Shown piece after piece: positions 22,118 to 33,559 of a DNA stretch of 64,000 bases. The translations under genes and the position numbers were made by a program. The number at the start of each line of letters is the position of its first letter. The first letter of the stretch is position 1. Under the pieces are notes generated by a model. The model worked only from the letters and a program-made list of their open reading frames with translations. It had not been told where the DNA came from and made no database searches. The stretch comes from Methylotenera sp. (lineage in GTDB: Bacteria; Pseudomonadota; Gammaproteobacteria; Burkholderiales; Methylophilaceae): contig PERG01000011.1 of NCBI GenBank assembly GCA_002928535.1, positions 1 through 64,000 on the forward strand, written 5' to 3'.

Positions 22118-23281
22118 ATGCTAGAAAATAACTCAGTTGGCCTTGTAGCCCCTCAAACCGCGCATTTCGACACGCCGCTCACCTTAAAAAGCGGTGCGGT
22201 TTTGCCCCAATTCGACTTGGTATTTGAAACCTATGGTCAACTGAATGCAGATAAATCCAATGCGGTCTTAATCTGCCATGCCTTATCCGGTAACCATCAC
22301 GTGGCCGGAAAATATCATGAAAGTGATAAAAACCCGGGCTGGTGGGATAATTTGGTCGGTCCAGATAAACCGCTGGATACGAATAAGTTTTTTGTGATTG
22401 GCCTGAACAACCTGGGCGGCTGTCATGGTAGTACCGGCGCGTCCAGCATCAACCCGGCCACACAGCAGCCATGGGGTTCGACGTTTCCGGTATTAACCGT
22501 TGAAGATTGGGTAAACTCTCAAGCATTGCTTGCCGATTATCTGGGCATCGAGCAATTAGCGGCTGTGGTGGGCGGCAGTTTAGGCGGAATGCAGGCTTTG
22601 CAATGGACCTTAAGTTACCCGGACCGCGTAAAGCATGGGTTGGTGATCGCCTCTGCCCCTAATCTAACGGCACAAAACATTGCATTTAACGAAGTGGCAC
22701 GCCAAGCCATCATTACAGACCCGGAATTCCATAATGGTGATTACTACGCGCATGGCGTAGTGCCGCGTCGCGGCTTGCGCATCGCGCGCATGTTGGGCCA
22801 TATCACCTACTTGAGCGATGATGCAATGGGCGCAAAATTTGGTCGCACGCTCAAGAATAAAGTCGGCAATCAGCTGCAATACAATTTCGATGTCGAGTTC
22901 GAGATGGAGTCCTACCTACGTTACCAAGGCGATAAATTTGCTGGTGAATTTGATGCCAATACTTATTTACGCATGACACGGGCACTGGATTATTTTGACC
23001 CGGCCTTGAATTATGATGGTGATCTGAGTAAAGCGCTGGCCAATGTGAAAGCGCAATTCCTCGTAGTGTCTTTCACCAGTGACTGGCGATTTTCACCTGC
23101 GCGTTCTCGCGAGATTGTGAAAGCTTTATTAGATAACGAATTGACGGTCAGTTATGCTGAAGTGACAGCCGCGCATGGTCATGACGCATTCCTCATGCCT
23201 GACCCGCACTACCATGCGATCCTACGTAGCTATCTGAATAAAATCGATGTAAATAATACAAAATTGCGAGGTGTGGTATGA
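22118..23281 (+). CDS. metX: Homoserine O-acetyl/succinyltransferase
   Basis: 387 aa; [34 protein letters not shown]. Confidence 0.95.
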   Translation: MLENNSVGLVAPQTAHFDTPLTLKSGAVLPQFDLVFETYGQLNADKSNAVLICHALSGNHHVAGKYHESDKNPGWWDNLVGPDKPLDTNKFFVIGLNNLGGCHGSTGASSINPATQQPWGSTFPVLTVEDWVNSQALLADYLGIEQLAAVVGGSLGGMQALQWTLSYPDRVKHGLVIASAPNLTAQNIAFNEVARQAIITDPEFHNGDYYAHGVVPRRGLRIARMLGHITYLSDDAMGAKFGRTLKNKVGNQLQYNFDVEFEMESYLRYQGDKFAGEFDANTYLRMTRALDYFDPALNYDGDLSKALANVKAQFLVVSFTSDWRFSPARSREIVKALLDNELTVSYAEVTAAHGHDAFLMPDPHYHAILRSYLNKIDVNNTKLRGVV

Positions 23282-23898
23282 ACCAGTCTGTGCAAATCAA
23301 CGCTGACTTAACCGCATTCCGCCATGATTTCGCCATCATCGCCAGTTGGCTGCCGTTTGGTGCCAAAGTACTTGATTTAGGTTGTGGTGACGGTACATTA
23401 TTGCAATACTTAAAAGCTTCGCTGGAAGTGCGCGGCTACGGTGTAGAAAAAGATGATGCCAATTGGTTGGCAGGTATGTCGCGTGGCGTGAATATCATCC
23501 AGATGGATCTGGAAGCGGGCTTATCCGGCTTTGAAGACCAGTCTTTCGACACGGTCATCCTCTCCCAAACTCTACAGGCCATGCACAATACCGAGAAAAT
23601 CGTGCAGGAAATGTTGCGCGTAGGCCGTGAAGCCATTGTGACTTTTCCCAACTTTGGCTATTGGCGCAACCGTTATCAGATATTGGGCGGACGAATGCCA
23701 GTTTCTGAAGACCTGCCCTACCAGTGGTACGACACACCAAACGTGCATTTATGCACGATTAACGACTTTGATCAATTTTGTACCAACAGTCACATCCAAA
23801 TCAAAGAACGTCTAGTATTAACAAATAACAGTCCAGTGACTTTCCTGCCTAATCTGTTTGGCAGTTTAGCCATGTACCGGCTCAAAAGTAATCTTTAA
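23278..23898 (+). CDS. metW: Methionine biosynthesis protein MetW
   Basis: 206 aa; [36 protein letters not shown]; overlaps metX by ATGA. Confidence 0.95.
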   Translation: MNQSVQINADLTAFRHDFAIIASWLPFGAKVLDLGCGDGTLLQYLKASLEVRGYGVEKDDANWLAGMSRGVNIIQMDLEAGLSGFEDQSFDTVILSQTLQAMHNTEKIVQEMLRVGREAIVTFPNFGYWRNRYQILGGRMPVSEDLPYQWYDTPNVHLCTINDFDQFCTNSHIQIKERLVLTNNSPVTFLPNLFGSLAMYRLKSNL

Positions 23899-23915
23899 CT
23901 TAACCCGTAAAACTC

Positions 23916-25202
23916 ATGACAAATAAAACCAGCGTTTGGCAAGTCTTAATGAACAAACGCATGTTGATTTGCATCTTTACCGGCTTTAGTTCTGGCCTGC
24001 CGCTCTATATATTGATTAGTTTATTACCAGCATGGCTGCGGTCTGAAGGTGTAGATTTGAAATCCATCGGGCTGTTTGCCTTAATCGGCTTGCCATTCAC
24101 CTGGAAATTCTTATGGGCACCATTTTTCGATCGTTACTCGCCGCTCGGTTTCATTAAAGGCATAGGCCGCCGAAGGGGCTGGTTGTTCATTTCCCAAACC
24201 GCGCTATTACTATCGATACCGGCGTTTGGTTCGCTAAACCCTCAGCTAGATATCTGGACCATTGCCTATCTTGCAACTGTCGTTGCATTCTTTAGCGCTT
24301 CCCAGGATGTGGTGATTGATGCTTACCGACGGGAATTTTTGCTAGAGGTAGAGCTCGGTCTAGGCAATGCCATCCATGTAAATGCTTATAAAATTGCCGG
24401 CTTGATCCCAGGTTCTTTATCCTTGATTTTGGCCGATCATATGCCGTGGAAAAGTGTATTTCTGATTACTGCACTATTCATGCTGCCAGGACTGTTAATG
24501 ACATTGTTGGTAAAAGAACCGCAACTTGCCGAGGGCAGGCCACGTACATTAAAACAAGCCGTCGTTGAGCCATTTCATGAATTCATTACCCGACATGGCT
24601 GGCAATATGCCGTATTAATACTGGCGTTCCTGTTTTTATATAAGCTTGGCGACAGTATGGCGGTGGCTTTGGCAACGCCTTTCTACCTGGATATGGGTTT
24701 CAGCAAAACGGAGATCGGCCTGATCGCCAAAAATGCCGGCCTATGGCCCAGTGTCATTGGCGGTTTGTTAGGCGGGCTATGGATGGTGAAACTCGGCATC
24801 AACCGCGCACTTTGGATTTTCGGTGTATTGCAGATGGTAGCCATTTTGGGTTTCGCCTGGCTGGCATGGCTAGGGCCATTTAAAGACCCTGGGTCTATTC
24901 CGCTCATGCAGCTTGGGTTTGTCATCGGTATTGAAGCGTTCGGGGTAGGATTAGGTACCACCGCGTTTGTCGCTTTTATCGCCCGCACTACCCATCCGCT
25001 TTATACCGCAACCCAGTTTGCGCTCTTTACCAGCATGATGGCCGTACCGCGCACTTTTGCCAATGCCGCCACTGGATACCTGGTGGATAGCATGGGCTGG
25101 ACAAACTTCTTTATTTTCTGCTTCATCATCGCCGTGCCCGGCATGCTGTTGCTATTCAAGATCGCGCCGTGGAATGAAATTAACCAAGGCTTGAAACGTT
25201 AA
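23916..25202 (+). CDS. AmpG-like MFS transporter
   Basis: 428 aa; FTGFSSGLPLYILISLLPAWLRSEGVDLKSIGLFALIGLPFTWKFLWAPFFDRY typical of AmpG family. Confidence 0.88.
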   Translation: MTNKTSVWQVLMNKRMLICIFTGFSSGLPLYILISLLPAWLRSEGVDLKSIGLFALIGLPFTWKFLWAPFFDRYSPLGFIKGIGRRRGWLFISQTALLLSIPAFGSLNPQLDIWTIAYLATVVAFFSASQDVVIDAYRREFLLEVELGLGNAIHVNAYKIAGLIPGSLSLILADHMPWKSVFLITALFMLPGLLMTLLVKEPQLAEGRPRTLKQAVVEPFHEFITRHGWQYAVLILAFLFLYKLGDSMAVALATPFYLDMGFSKTEIGLIAKNAGLWPSVIGGLLGGLWMVKLGINRALWIFGVLQMVAILGFAWLAWLGPFKDPGSIPLMQLGFVIGIEAFGVGLGTTAFVAFIARTTHPLYTATQFALFTSMMAVPRTFANAATGYLVDSMGWTNFFIFCFIIAVPGMLLLFKIAPWNEINQGLKR

Positions 25203-25228
25203 GCACTCAAACTTACTTAACGCATTAA

Positions 25229-25999
25229 TCAAGCATAATCAATGATGAGTGGGGCATGGTCGCTAAACCGTTCCGCTTTATAGATGATGGCCGATTGCGC
25301 TTTTGCGGCAAATCCCGGTGTGGATATCTGATAGTCAATACGCCATCCTACGTTCTTGGCCCACGCCTGGCCGCGGTTACTCCACCAGGTATAGCAGTCG
25401 TCAGTCGTTTCCGGGTGCAGTTTTCGGTACACATCGACCCAGCCAATCTGTTCAAATAATTGCGTCAACCAGGCGCGTTCTTCAGGTAGGAAGCCTGAAT
25501 TTTTGCGGTTACCACGCCAGTTCTTCAAATCAATTTCCTGGTGCGCGATATTCCAGTCACCGCAAATCAGCACTTCGCGCCCACTCATTACTAACTCCCG
25601 CAAATGCGGCAGAAAGCGTTCCATCATACTGAATTTAAAAGATTGCCTGAGTTCGCCACTGGAGCCGGATGGTAAGTACAAAGAGACCACACTTAAATTA
25701 CCGAACTGGCATTCCAGATAACGACCTTCGCTGTCGATATCCGGCATGCGCAAGCCTTCAATCACTGCGTCGGCTTTGACTTTTGAATAAATGCCCACGC
25801 CGCTATAGCCTTTTTTCTCAGCGTAATGGAAATAGCCGTAATAGCCTTCGGGATTGAGCATTTCACCCGTCATGTCCGTGGCTTGCGCCTTGATTTCCTG
25901 CATGCAGACGATATCCGCCTGCTGGTTGTACAGCCATGGATACAAACCTTTATTGCTTGCTGAGCGTATGCCGTTTAGGTTTAGCGATATAATTCTCAA
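25229..25999 (-). CDS. xth: Exodeoxyribonuclease III
   Basis: 256 aa; MRIISLNLNGIRSA, MQEIKAQ, GDWNIAHQEIDLKNWRGNRKNSGFLPEERAW, WRIDYQISTP, SDHAPL. Confidence 0.94.
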   Translation of the reverse strand: MRIISLNLNGIRSASNKGLYPWLYNQQADIVCMQEIKAQATDMTGEMLNPEGYYGYFHYAEKKGYSGVGIYSKVKADAVIEGLRMPDIDSEGRYLECQFGNLSVVSLYLPSGSSGELRQSFKFSMMERFLPHLRELVMSGREVLICGDWNIAHQEIDLKNWRGNRKNSGFLPEERAWLTQLFEQIGWVDVYRKLHPETTDDCYTWWSNRGQAWAKNVGWRIDYQISTPGFAAKAQSAIIYKAERFSDHAPLIIDYA

Positions 26000-26047
26000 A
26001 CTTAATCCTTAGATTTCAAAACATTAGTTAATAAAAAGCAGCTATCC

Positions 26048-26701
26048 ATGACCACACAGCAACAGCAATTCAGGCAAGAGTTTATCGCATTTGCCATTCA
26101 AAAAGACGTTTTACGGTTTGGTGAATTTAAAACCAAAGCCGGCCGCTTAAGCCCGTATTTTTTCAATGCCGGGCTATTCAACGATGGCGAAAGCCTGATG
26201 AAACTCGGCGAATTTTACGCCGAAGCAATTAAAGCTTCCGGCATTGAATTCGATATGCTGTTTGGTCCGGCTTATAAAGGTATTACATTAGTGGCAAGTA
26301 TTGCCATCGCTTTTGCCAAAAATGGTCACAATATTCCTTACGCCTATAACCGCAAAGAGGCTAAAGATCACGGCGAGGGCGGAGTCATCGTCGGCAGTCC
26401 GCTGAAAGGCCGCGTGCTCATTATCGATGACGTGATTTCGGCGGGAACTTCAGTCAGGGAATCAGTGGAGCTCATCAGCACCCATGGCGCCAGTGCTTGC
26501 GGCGTGGCGATTGCCATTGATCGCCAGGAAAAAGGCGTTGGGGAACTGTCGGCGGTTCAGGAAGTCATTGAAAATAATAAGATTCCTGTTTGCGCCATCG
26601 CAAACTTAAATGACTTGGTGGCCTTTTTGCAAAGCCATGCTGATTTGGCGCACAATTTGCATTCTTTAGCCAAATATCGCCATACTTATGGCGTCGACTA
26701 A
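26048..26701 (+). CDS. pyrE: Orotate phosphoribosyltransferase
   Basis: 217 aa; LSPYFFNAGLF, FGPAYKGITL, YNRKEAKDHGEGG, VLIIDDVISAGTS. Confidence 0.96.
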   Translation: MTTQQQQFRQEFIAFAIQKDVLRFGEFKTKAGRLSPYFFNAGLFNDGESLMKLGEFYAEAIKASGIEFDMLFGPAYKGITLVASIAIAFAKNGHNIPYAYNRKEAKDHGEGGVIVGSPLKGRVLIIDDVISAGTSVRESVELISTHGASACGVAIAIDRQEKGVGELSAVQEVIENNKIPVCAIANLNDLVAFLQSHADLAHNLHSLAKYRHTYGVD

Positions 26702-26729
26702 CTATTTGAGCAAATTTTTTCGAAGGCGA

Positions 26730-27425
26730 ATGATGATAACTGCCGTAAAAATTAGCAGCATACTTAGCAACAAATCAAGCCCTTATCCATTTTGGATGAT
26801 GGCTAGTATAAGTTTGCTGGTATTAGCTACATTTTCACAACTAAGCAAAGCGGAAGAACCCAAACGCATCCTCAAATGGAAAGACGATAAAGGGGTGACG
26901 CAATACGGGGATAAGATTCCAGCGCAATATTCCAATCGCGAAAATTCAGTTATCAATCAGCAGGGCATTACAGTAAAACGCAACAAAGCTTATGTGTACC
27001 AAGACCTTGCTGCTGATGAGGCAAAATTAGAACAAGGCAAAAAAGACCGTGCTTTATTGAGTGCTTTTACCCATGAGGATGAAATCGACTTGGCGCGCGA
27101 CCGTCACTTACAACTTGACAAAGTTACCTTGGAAGGACTGCAAATGCAGAAAACCAATAGCCAGAAACGATTAGCCGAAAAGCAAAAATATGCGGGTAGC
27201 TTCGCAAAACAGAAAAAGGCCTTACCAGCGGATGTTTCAGCCGACATAAAAACCACCCAATCAGAAATCACCAAATTGGATCAACAGATTGCCGAGCGCC
27301 AAGCAGTGATGGAAAGTACCCGTAAACGCTTTGATGAAGATAAGAAACGCTACGTAGAACTTAAGTACCATAGCAACAGTACTCCACCTGTTAATGCTGC
27401 CCCAGAAGTCACTCCCCAACCTTAA
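26730..27425 (+). CDS. DUF4124-type coiled-coil protein
   Basis: Track ORF starts at 26688 inside pyrE; ATG at 26730 has a GAAGG upstream. RILKWKDDKGVTQYGDKIPAQYSN resembles DUF4124; coiled-coil C-terminal half. Confidence 0.78.
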   Translation: MMITAVKISSILSNKSSPYPFWMMASISLLVLATFSQLSKAEEPKRILKWKDDKGVTQYGDKIPAQYSNRENSVINQQGITVKRNKAYVYQDLAADEAKLEQGKKDRALLSAFTHEDEIDLARDRHLQLDKVTLEGLQMQKTNSQKRLAEKQKYAGSFAKQKKALPADVSADIKTTQSEITKLDQQIAERQAVMESTRKRFDEDKKRYVELKYHSNSTPPVNAAPEVTPQP

Positions 27426-27440
27426 ATACTAACGGGAGTA

Positions 27441-28889
27441 CTAACCGGTTAATTTACGTTTAAGCACCTCATTCACCTGCGCTGGATTGGCTTTGCCTTT
27501 CGAAGCTTTCATGGCTTGACCCACTAGTGCATTAAACGCTTTTTCTTTACCGGCTTTGAACTCTTCTACCATAGCTGGATTCGCGGCTAACACTTCGTCG
27601 ATAATCGCTTCAATCGCGCCGTTATCTGAAACTTGCTTGAGGCCAAGTTTCTCAATGATGGCATCGACATCACTATCACCTACCCACATAACTTCAAACA
27701 CCTGTTTAGCGGCATTGTTGGAAATGGTGTTATCTGCAATACGTTTCAAAAGCTGCGCCAAATTAGCAGCACTCACTGGCGAGGCTGATATAGGCTGATT
27801 CTCGGCATTCAATTTTGCGGAAATGCTGCCCATGACCCAATTGGCCGCCTGTTTGGCCTCAGCGCCTGCATCCACGGTAGCGGTAAAATAAGCTGCCAAC
27901 TCGCGAGAGGTGGTCAAGGCATTGGCATCGTAGGCTGATAACCCATGTTGAGTCTCAAAACGCGCTTTCATGGCCCCGGCTAATTCCGGCATAGTCGCTT
28001 GAACCGCGGCTTTATCAGCTTCGGTAATGGTTAACGGCAGTAGATCAGGATCGGGGAAGTAGCGGTAATCATTCGCCTCTTCCTTGCTGCGCATGGCACG
28101 GGTTTCGCCAGTGTCCGGATTGAATAACACGGTTGCCTGCTGAATCGTGCCGCCGTCTTCCAGGGTCCCGATCTGCCAGCGTGTTTCATACTCAATGGCC
28201 TGCTGCATGAACTTGAAAGAGTTGAGGTTCTTGATTTCGCGTCGCGTGCCTAACTTATCCGACCCTTTGGGGCGTACAGAAACGTTCACATCGCAACGGA
28301 AGCTCCCTTCCTGCATATTGCCATCGCAAATGCCGATCCATTGCACCAGCTCGTGTAACTTCTTAGCATAAGCCACAGCCTCAGCGGCTGAACGCATATC
28401 TGGCTCAGTCACAATCTCCAACAAAGGCGTACCTGCACGGTTTAAATCGATACCGCTCATGCCTTCAACCGCGCCATGCACGGACTTACCGGCATCTTCT
28501 TCCAGATGCGCACGGGTGATGTTGATGACTTTTTCGTATGCCGGGTTTTTACCTACAGCTGGCACCTGAATCGTTACCGCACCTTTGCCGACCACTGGCA
28601 GTTCATACTGGCTAATCTGGTAGCCTTTGGGCAGGTCAGGATAAAAGTAGTTTTTGCGTGCAAACACAGATCGCGGCGCGATCTCTGCATCAATGGCCAG
28701 GCCAAATTTAATTGCGCATTGCACGGCCTCTTTGTTCAATACTGGCAAGACACCAGGTAACGCCAGGCTGACTTCACATGCTTGCGTGTTCGGTTCGGCA
28801 CCATATTTAATCGAGGCGCCAGAAAAAATCTTGGTGTTTGTTTGCAGCTGGGTATGTGTTTCCAGCCCGATGACGACTTCCCATTCCAT
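27441..28889 (-). CDS. gatB: Asp/Glu-tRNA amidotransferase subunit B
   Basis: [26 protein letters not shown]; start at 28889 overlaps gatA stop as TAATG (track ORF extends to 28922). Confidence 0.96.
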   Translation of the reverse strand: MEWEVVIGLETHTQLQTNTKIFSGASIKYGAEPNTQACEVSLALPGVLPVLNKEAVQCAIKFGLAIDAEIAPRSVFARKNYFYPDLPKGYQISQYELPVVGKGAVTIQVPAVGKNPAYEKVINITRAHLEEDAGKSVHGAVEGMSGIDLNRAGTPLLEIVTEPDMRSAAEAVAYAKKLHELVQWIGICDGNMQEGSFRCDVNVSVRPKGSDKLGTRREIKNLNSFKFMQQAIEYETRWQIGTLEDGGTIQQATVLFNPDTGETRAMRSKEEANDYRYFPDPDLLPLTITEADKAAVQATMPELAGAMKARFETQHGLSAYDANALTTSRELAAYFTATVDAGAEAKQAANWVMGSISAKLNAENQPISASPVSAANLAQLLKRIADNTISNNAAKQVFEVMWVGDSDVDAIIEKLGLKQVSDNGAIEAIIDEVLAANPAMVEEFKAGKEKAFNALVGQAMKASKGKANPAQVNEVLKRKLTG

Positions 28890-30343
28890 TACTTCAACTC
28901 CTCGGGCATTCTGCTGTGCCAATCTGTCACTTGTTGATATTGATGCGCCACATTCAACATGCGCGCTTCATCAAAATAGTTGCCGATGATTTGTAGGCCA
29001 ACCGGTAGCCCGTTGCTGAACCCCGCTGGCACGCTCATGCCTGGCAGGCCAGCCAGATTGGTTGAGATGGTATAGATGTCCTGCAGGTACATCGCGACCG
29101 GATCATCGACTTTTTCGCCCGCTTTAAATGCCGTGGAGGGTGCTGCGGGCCCCATGATGACATCACAGTGCTTGAACGCTTCCTCAAAGTCTTGCGCGAT
29201 CAAACGGCGAATCTGCTGCGCTTTAAGGTAATAAGCATCGTAGTACCCTGCGCTCAACACATAAGTACCAATCAGGATGCGGCGTTTCACTTCGGCGCCA
29301 AAGCCTTCCGCACGGCTCTTGCAATACATATCCATCAGATCAGTATAGGATTCAGCACGGTGGCCGTAGCGCACGCCATCATAGCGCGATAGGTTGCTGG
29401 ATGCCTCGGCTGGCGCCAGCACGTAATACACGGGAATCGATAAGCCAGTATTCGGTAATGAAATATCGACGAGCTCAGCGCCTAGTTTTTTATATTCAGC
29501 AATCGCCGTTTCAATGACCTTACCCACATTAGCATCCAGGCCATCAGCAAAAAACTCTTTAGGTAAGCCAATACGCAAACCTTGCAAAGGTTTATTTAGG
29601 TCACGCGTGTAATCTTCTTTCTCTCGATTCAGACTTGTGGAATCGCGCTCGTCAAACCCAGCCATCACATTCATCATCAAGGCGCAATCTTCTGCGCTTT
29701 TGGCCATCGGTCCAGCCTGGTCTAGGGATGACGCAAACGCGATCATGCCATAGCGTGACACCACGCCATACGTTGGTTTCAAGCCGGTAAAGCCGCACAA
29801 GGAAGCCGGCTGGCGAATCGATCCACCGGTATCGGTACCAGTCGCTGCCGCACAAAGCCTAGCTGCTACTGCTGCGGCACTGCCGCCGCTACTGCCGCCC
29901 GGTACTCGATCAAAATCCCAAGGATTTTTTACACCCCCAAAATAACTGGTTTCATTGGAGGACCCCATGGCGAATTCATCCATATTGGTTTTACCCAGAT
30001 TCACAGCACCTGCTGCATCGAACTGAGAGATCACATGTGCATCGTAAGGTGCAACGAAATTAGCCAGCATTTTGGAGCCGCAAGTCGTGGTCCAGCCTTT
30101 GGCACAAAAGATATCTTTCTGCGCAATTGGAATACCAGTGAGGGGGGCGGCACTACCGTTTGCGAGCCGTGCATCAGCTGCTTTCGCCTGAGCCAGGGTT
30201 TCCGCCTCGTTTAACGCTATATAGGCGTTAATACTAGGATTATATTGTTTGATGCGATCCAGGAACGACTGTGTTAACTCCACACTCGATATGGTTTTTG
30301 CCTGGAGCATTTCACCAAGCTGCTTTAAGCTACTATTGATCAT
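28889..30343 (-). CDS. gatA: Asp/Glu-tRNA amidotransferase subunit A
   Basis: 484 aa; amidase signature, [35 protein letters not shown]. Confidence 0.97.
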   Translation of the reverse strand: MINSSLKQLGEMLQAKTISSVELTQSFLDRIKQYNPSINAYIALNEAETLAQAKAADARLANGSAAPLTGIPIAQKDIFCAKGWTTTCGSKMLANFVAPYDAHVISQFDAAGAVNLGKTNMDEFAMGSSNETSYFGGVKNPWDFDRVPGGSSGGSAAAVAARLCAAATGTDTGGSIRQPASLCGFTGLKPTYGVVSRYGMIAFASSLDQAGPMAKSAEDCALMMNVMAGFDERDSTSLNREKEDYTRDLNKPLQGLRIGLPKEFFADGLDANVGKVIETAIAEYKKLGAELVDISLPNTGLSIPVYYVLAPAEASSNLSRYDGVRYGHRAESYTDLMDMYCKSRAEGFGAEVKRRILIGTYVLSAGYYDAYYLKAQQIRRLIAQDFEEAFKHCDVIMGPAAPSTAFKAGEKVDDPVAMYLQDIYTISTNLAGLPGMSVPAGFSNGLPVGLQIIGNYFDEARMLNVAHQYQQVTDWHSRMPEELK

Positions 30344-30348
30344 GTTGA

Positions 30349-30663
30349 TTATTCGATTACTTTAGGGACAAGGTATAAACCATCCGCTACCGCTGGCTCG
30401 TTCGAGCCATTATTGAGGGTGGGGGCTATGGCTTGGAAAGCCTCACGTTGATTGGTTTTGCTAATCACATCATCGCGTAGACGTTGGCTTAAGTCTTGCG
30501 AATGCGACATTGGGATGATCCCTGCTGTATCCACCGCTTGCATTTGCTCAATTAATCCAAGAATGCCGGAAAGCTTGCTTAGGGTTGCACTGGCCTCCTG
30601 TTCGCTGACTTCTATGCGTGCCAGATGGGCAATTTTTTTGATATCTTCAATGCTAAGTGCCAT
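30349..30663 (-). CDS. gatC: Asp/Glu-tRNA amidotransferase subunit C
   Basis: 104 aa; [41 protein letters not shown]; upstream of gatA. Confidence 0.95.
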   Translation of the reverse strand: MALSIEDIKKIAHLARIEVSEQEASATLSKLSGILGLIEQMQAVDTAGIIPMSHSQDLSQRLRDDVISKTNQREAFQAIAPTLNNGSNEPAVADGLYLVPKVIE

Positions 30664-30813
30664 GCTTCAAAAGTCCAAATTTAAATAGGGATTACCAGTT
30701 AATACAACAGCAGTTTTACCTTAAAATGCTGATGTCTTTTCAATAACTTAAATTAATTGCTTTAGTTTTGTAACAAGATGTAATCACATCTTAATTTTCA
30801 ATACGATATGGGG

Positions 30814-30819
30814 TATTAT
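30814..30819 (+). promoter_or_regulatory. Possible -10 box (TATTAT) of mreB promoter
   Basis: TATTAT about 85 bp upstream of mreB within GGGTATTATACCC; no strong -35. Confidence 0.3.
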
Positions 30820-30834
30820 ACCCTGATTTTATGC

Positions 30835-30848
30835 GCACCTTAAGGTGC
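30835..30848. repeat. 14-bp perfect palindrome GCACCTTAAGGTGC in mreB 5' region
   Basis: Read directly: gcaccttaaggtgc is its own reverse complement, about 55 bp upstream of mreB. Confidence 0.85.
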
Positions 30849-30888
30849 ATACGCTTTAAGCTGACATCGAGCATCGCGCTTGTAATAA

Positions 30889-31947
<1,059 letters not shown>

Positions 31948-31969
31948 TGCAACTATTTGCTAACCCCCT

Positions 31970-31995
31970 TAGGCCGTTTGATACGGCCTAATTTT
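31970..31995 (+). terminator. Probable intrinsic terminator after mreB
   Basis: TAGGCCGT-TTGAT-ACGGCCTA hairpin followed by ATTTT, 22 bp after mreB stop. Confidence 0.7.
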
Positions 31996-32094
31996 ATGCT
32001 GGTTAACAAGGCAGAGTCTGGTAAAACCGACTAAAATTACATTGATTTCATACAAAAACCTCACATAAAGGTTAAAAGCTAAAATAGTTTACCC

Positions 32095-33084
32095 ATGATG
32101 CACGGCTTCAACCATAAATTTGAGCAACAACAAGCCCCTGCATTTTTCGCGCGTGGCCCCAGCCCTTTTGCGCGTTTGGTGTTTTTTTCCGCTTTATCCC
32201 TTGCTTTAATGGCAACCGATTCCAGGCTGCAATACCTCATTGTTTTACGGCAAAACCTAGTAGCCATTTTGCACCCATTGCAATTAGTAGCAAATTTACC
32301 CAGTCAAGTGTATCGCGATATCAATACTTACTTTTCCACGCATCACTACCTGCTAGCTGAAAACAAACGTTTGCAACTCAAAACATTGGAGCAAAGCATT
32401 TTATTGCAAGGGCTCAATACGCTCACGCTAGAAAATGAAAACCTGCGCGAGCTACTAAAAGCCAATAAAAGCTTAACGCAGAATAGTATATTAGGTGAAA
32501 TCATGTATGTGGGCCGCGATCCTTTCACGAGGAAAGTGATTGTCAATCGCGGCGAAAACCATCAAGTGCAAATAGGCGAAGCAGTGGTGGATGCGACGGG
32601 GGTTATTGGCCAAGTCACGCGCATCTATCCACTAAGCAGCGAAGTCACTTTAATTACCGACAAATCGCTTGCTATCCCTATTCAAATTGAACGCAACGGC
32701 TTACGTGCCATAGCCTTCGGGCACGGTCGTGACAACACCTTGGACCTGCCTTATTTACCGACCAATGTGGATATCAAACAGGGAGACAAATTAGTGACTT
32801 CCGGTATCGATGGAATTTATCCAGCCGGACTTGCAGTGGCGACAGTGTCACACATTGAAATTACGCCAGATTCACCTTTTGCCCGCATCATATGCGTGCC
32901 CACCGGTGGAGTAGAGCATCACCGACAAGTATTATTAGTCAGCATTCCTAAGCCGGAGATCCTGCCGAAAGAAGTACTTTCTGATCTTACTAGTAAAAAA
33001 ACGTCCGCTCTTCCTGCAGCACCTGAAAAAGTTATCAGCGATCCAGCAGCGCCCAACAAAGTAAACCAGCCGCATGCGCAGTAG
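32095..33084 (+). CDS. mreC: Rod shape-determining protein MreC
   Basis: 329 aa; N-terminal TM and coiled coil, GEIMYVGRDPFTRKVIVNRGENHQVQIGEAVVDATGVIGQV. Confidence 0.95.
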   Translation: MMHGFNHKFEQQQAPAFFARGPSPFARLVFFSALSLALMATDSRLQYLIVLRQNLVAILHPLQLVANLPSQVYRDINTYFSTHHYLLAENKRLQLKTLEQSILLQGLNTLTLENENLRELLKANKSLTQNSILGEIMYVGRDPFTRKVIVNRGENHQVQIGEAVVDATGVIGQVTRIYPLSSEVTLITDKSLAIPIQIERNGLRAIAFGHGRDNTLDLPYLPTNVDIKQGDKLVTSGIDGIYPAGLAVATVSHIEITPDSPFARIICVPTGGVEHHRQVLLVSIPKPEILPKEVLSDLTSKKTSALPAAPEKVISDPAAPNKVNQPHAQ

Positions 33085-33553
33085 CAATCTTAAAACGATA
33101 TATCTCTCTTTGCTTTTGGCATTTATGGGGTTGCTGCTGCCTTGGTCTGGCAGTGCCTTACAAGCTAGGCCCGATTTTGTATTATTGGTCATCATCTTCT
33201 GGCTGATACGTGCCCCGCATTTGTGTAACGTTGGCACCGCCTGGTTTGTAGGCTTGTTCGTAGACTTGGCTACTGGCGGCGTTTTTGGGCAATATGCATT
33301 GGCTTATACGGTTACAGCCTACTTTGCTGTCAATTACCAACGTCGGCTGGTGTTATTCAATAATATGCAACAGGCATTTTATGTATTTTTGCTATTAATG
33401 ATTTCACAGCTCACATTGTTATTACTTAAGCTTTTTGGTGGCGCTGAGATTTTTGGTTGGCAATATTTCATCCCCAGCTTTACCGGCATCTTATTGTGGC
33501 AGATCGCTGTATTGTTCGGGTTGAAAACAGGTGGGCGCACGCGTGGCGTGTAG
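33074..33553 (+). CDS. mreD: Rod shape-determining protein MreD
   Basis: 159 aa hydrophobic protein, WFVGLFVDLATGGVFGQYALAYTV; position after mreC. Confidence 0.92.
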   Translation: MRSSNLKTIYLSLLLAFMGLLLPWSGSALQARPDFVLLVIIFWLIRAPHLCNVGTAWFVGLFVDLATGGVFGQYALAYTVTAYFAVNYQRRLVLFNNMQQAFYVFLLLMISQLTLLLLKLFGGAEIFGWQYFIPSFTGILLWQIAVLFGLKTGGRTRGV

Positions 33554-33559
33554 TCGGTA

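Noticed and set aside
25196-25225. Inverted repeat CGTTAAG...CTTAACG between ampG-like gene and xth
   Set aside because: Short stem, 12-nt loop and no T-tract; insufficient to call a terminator.
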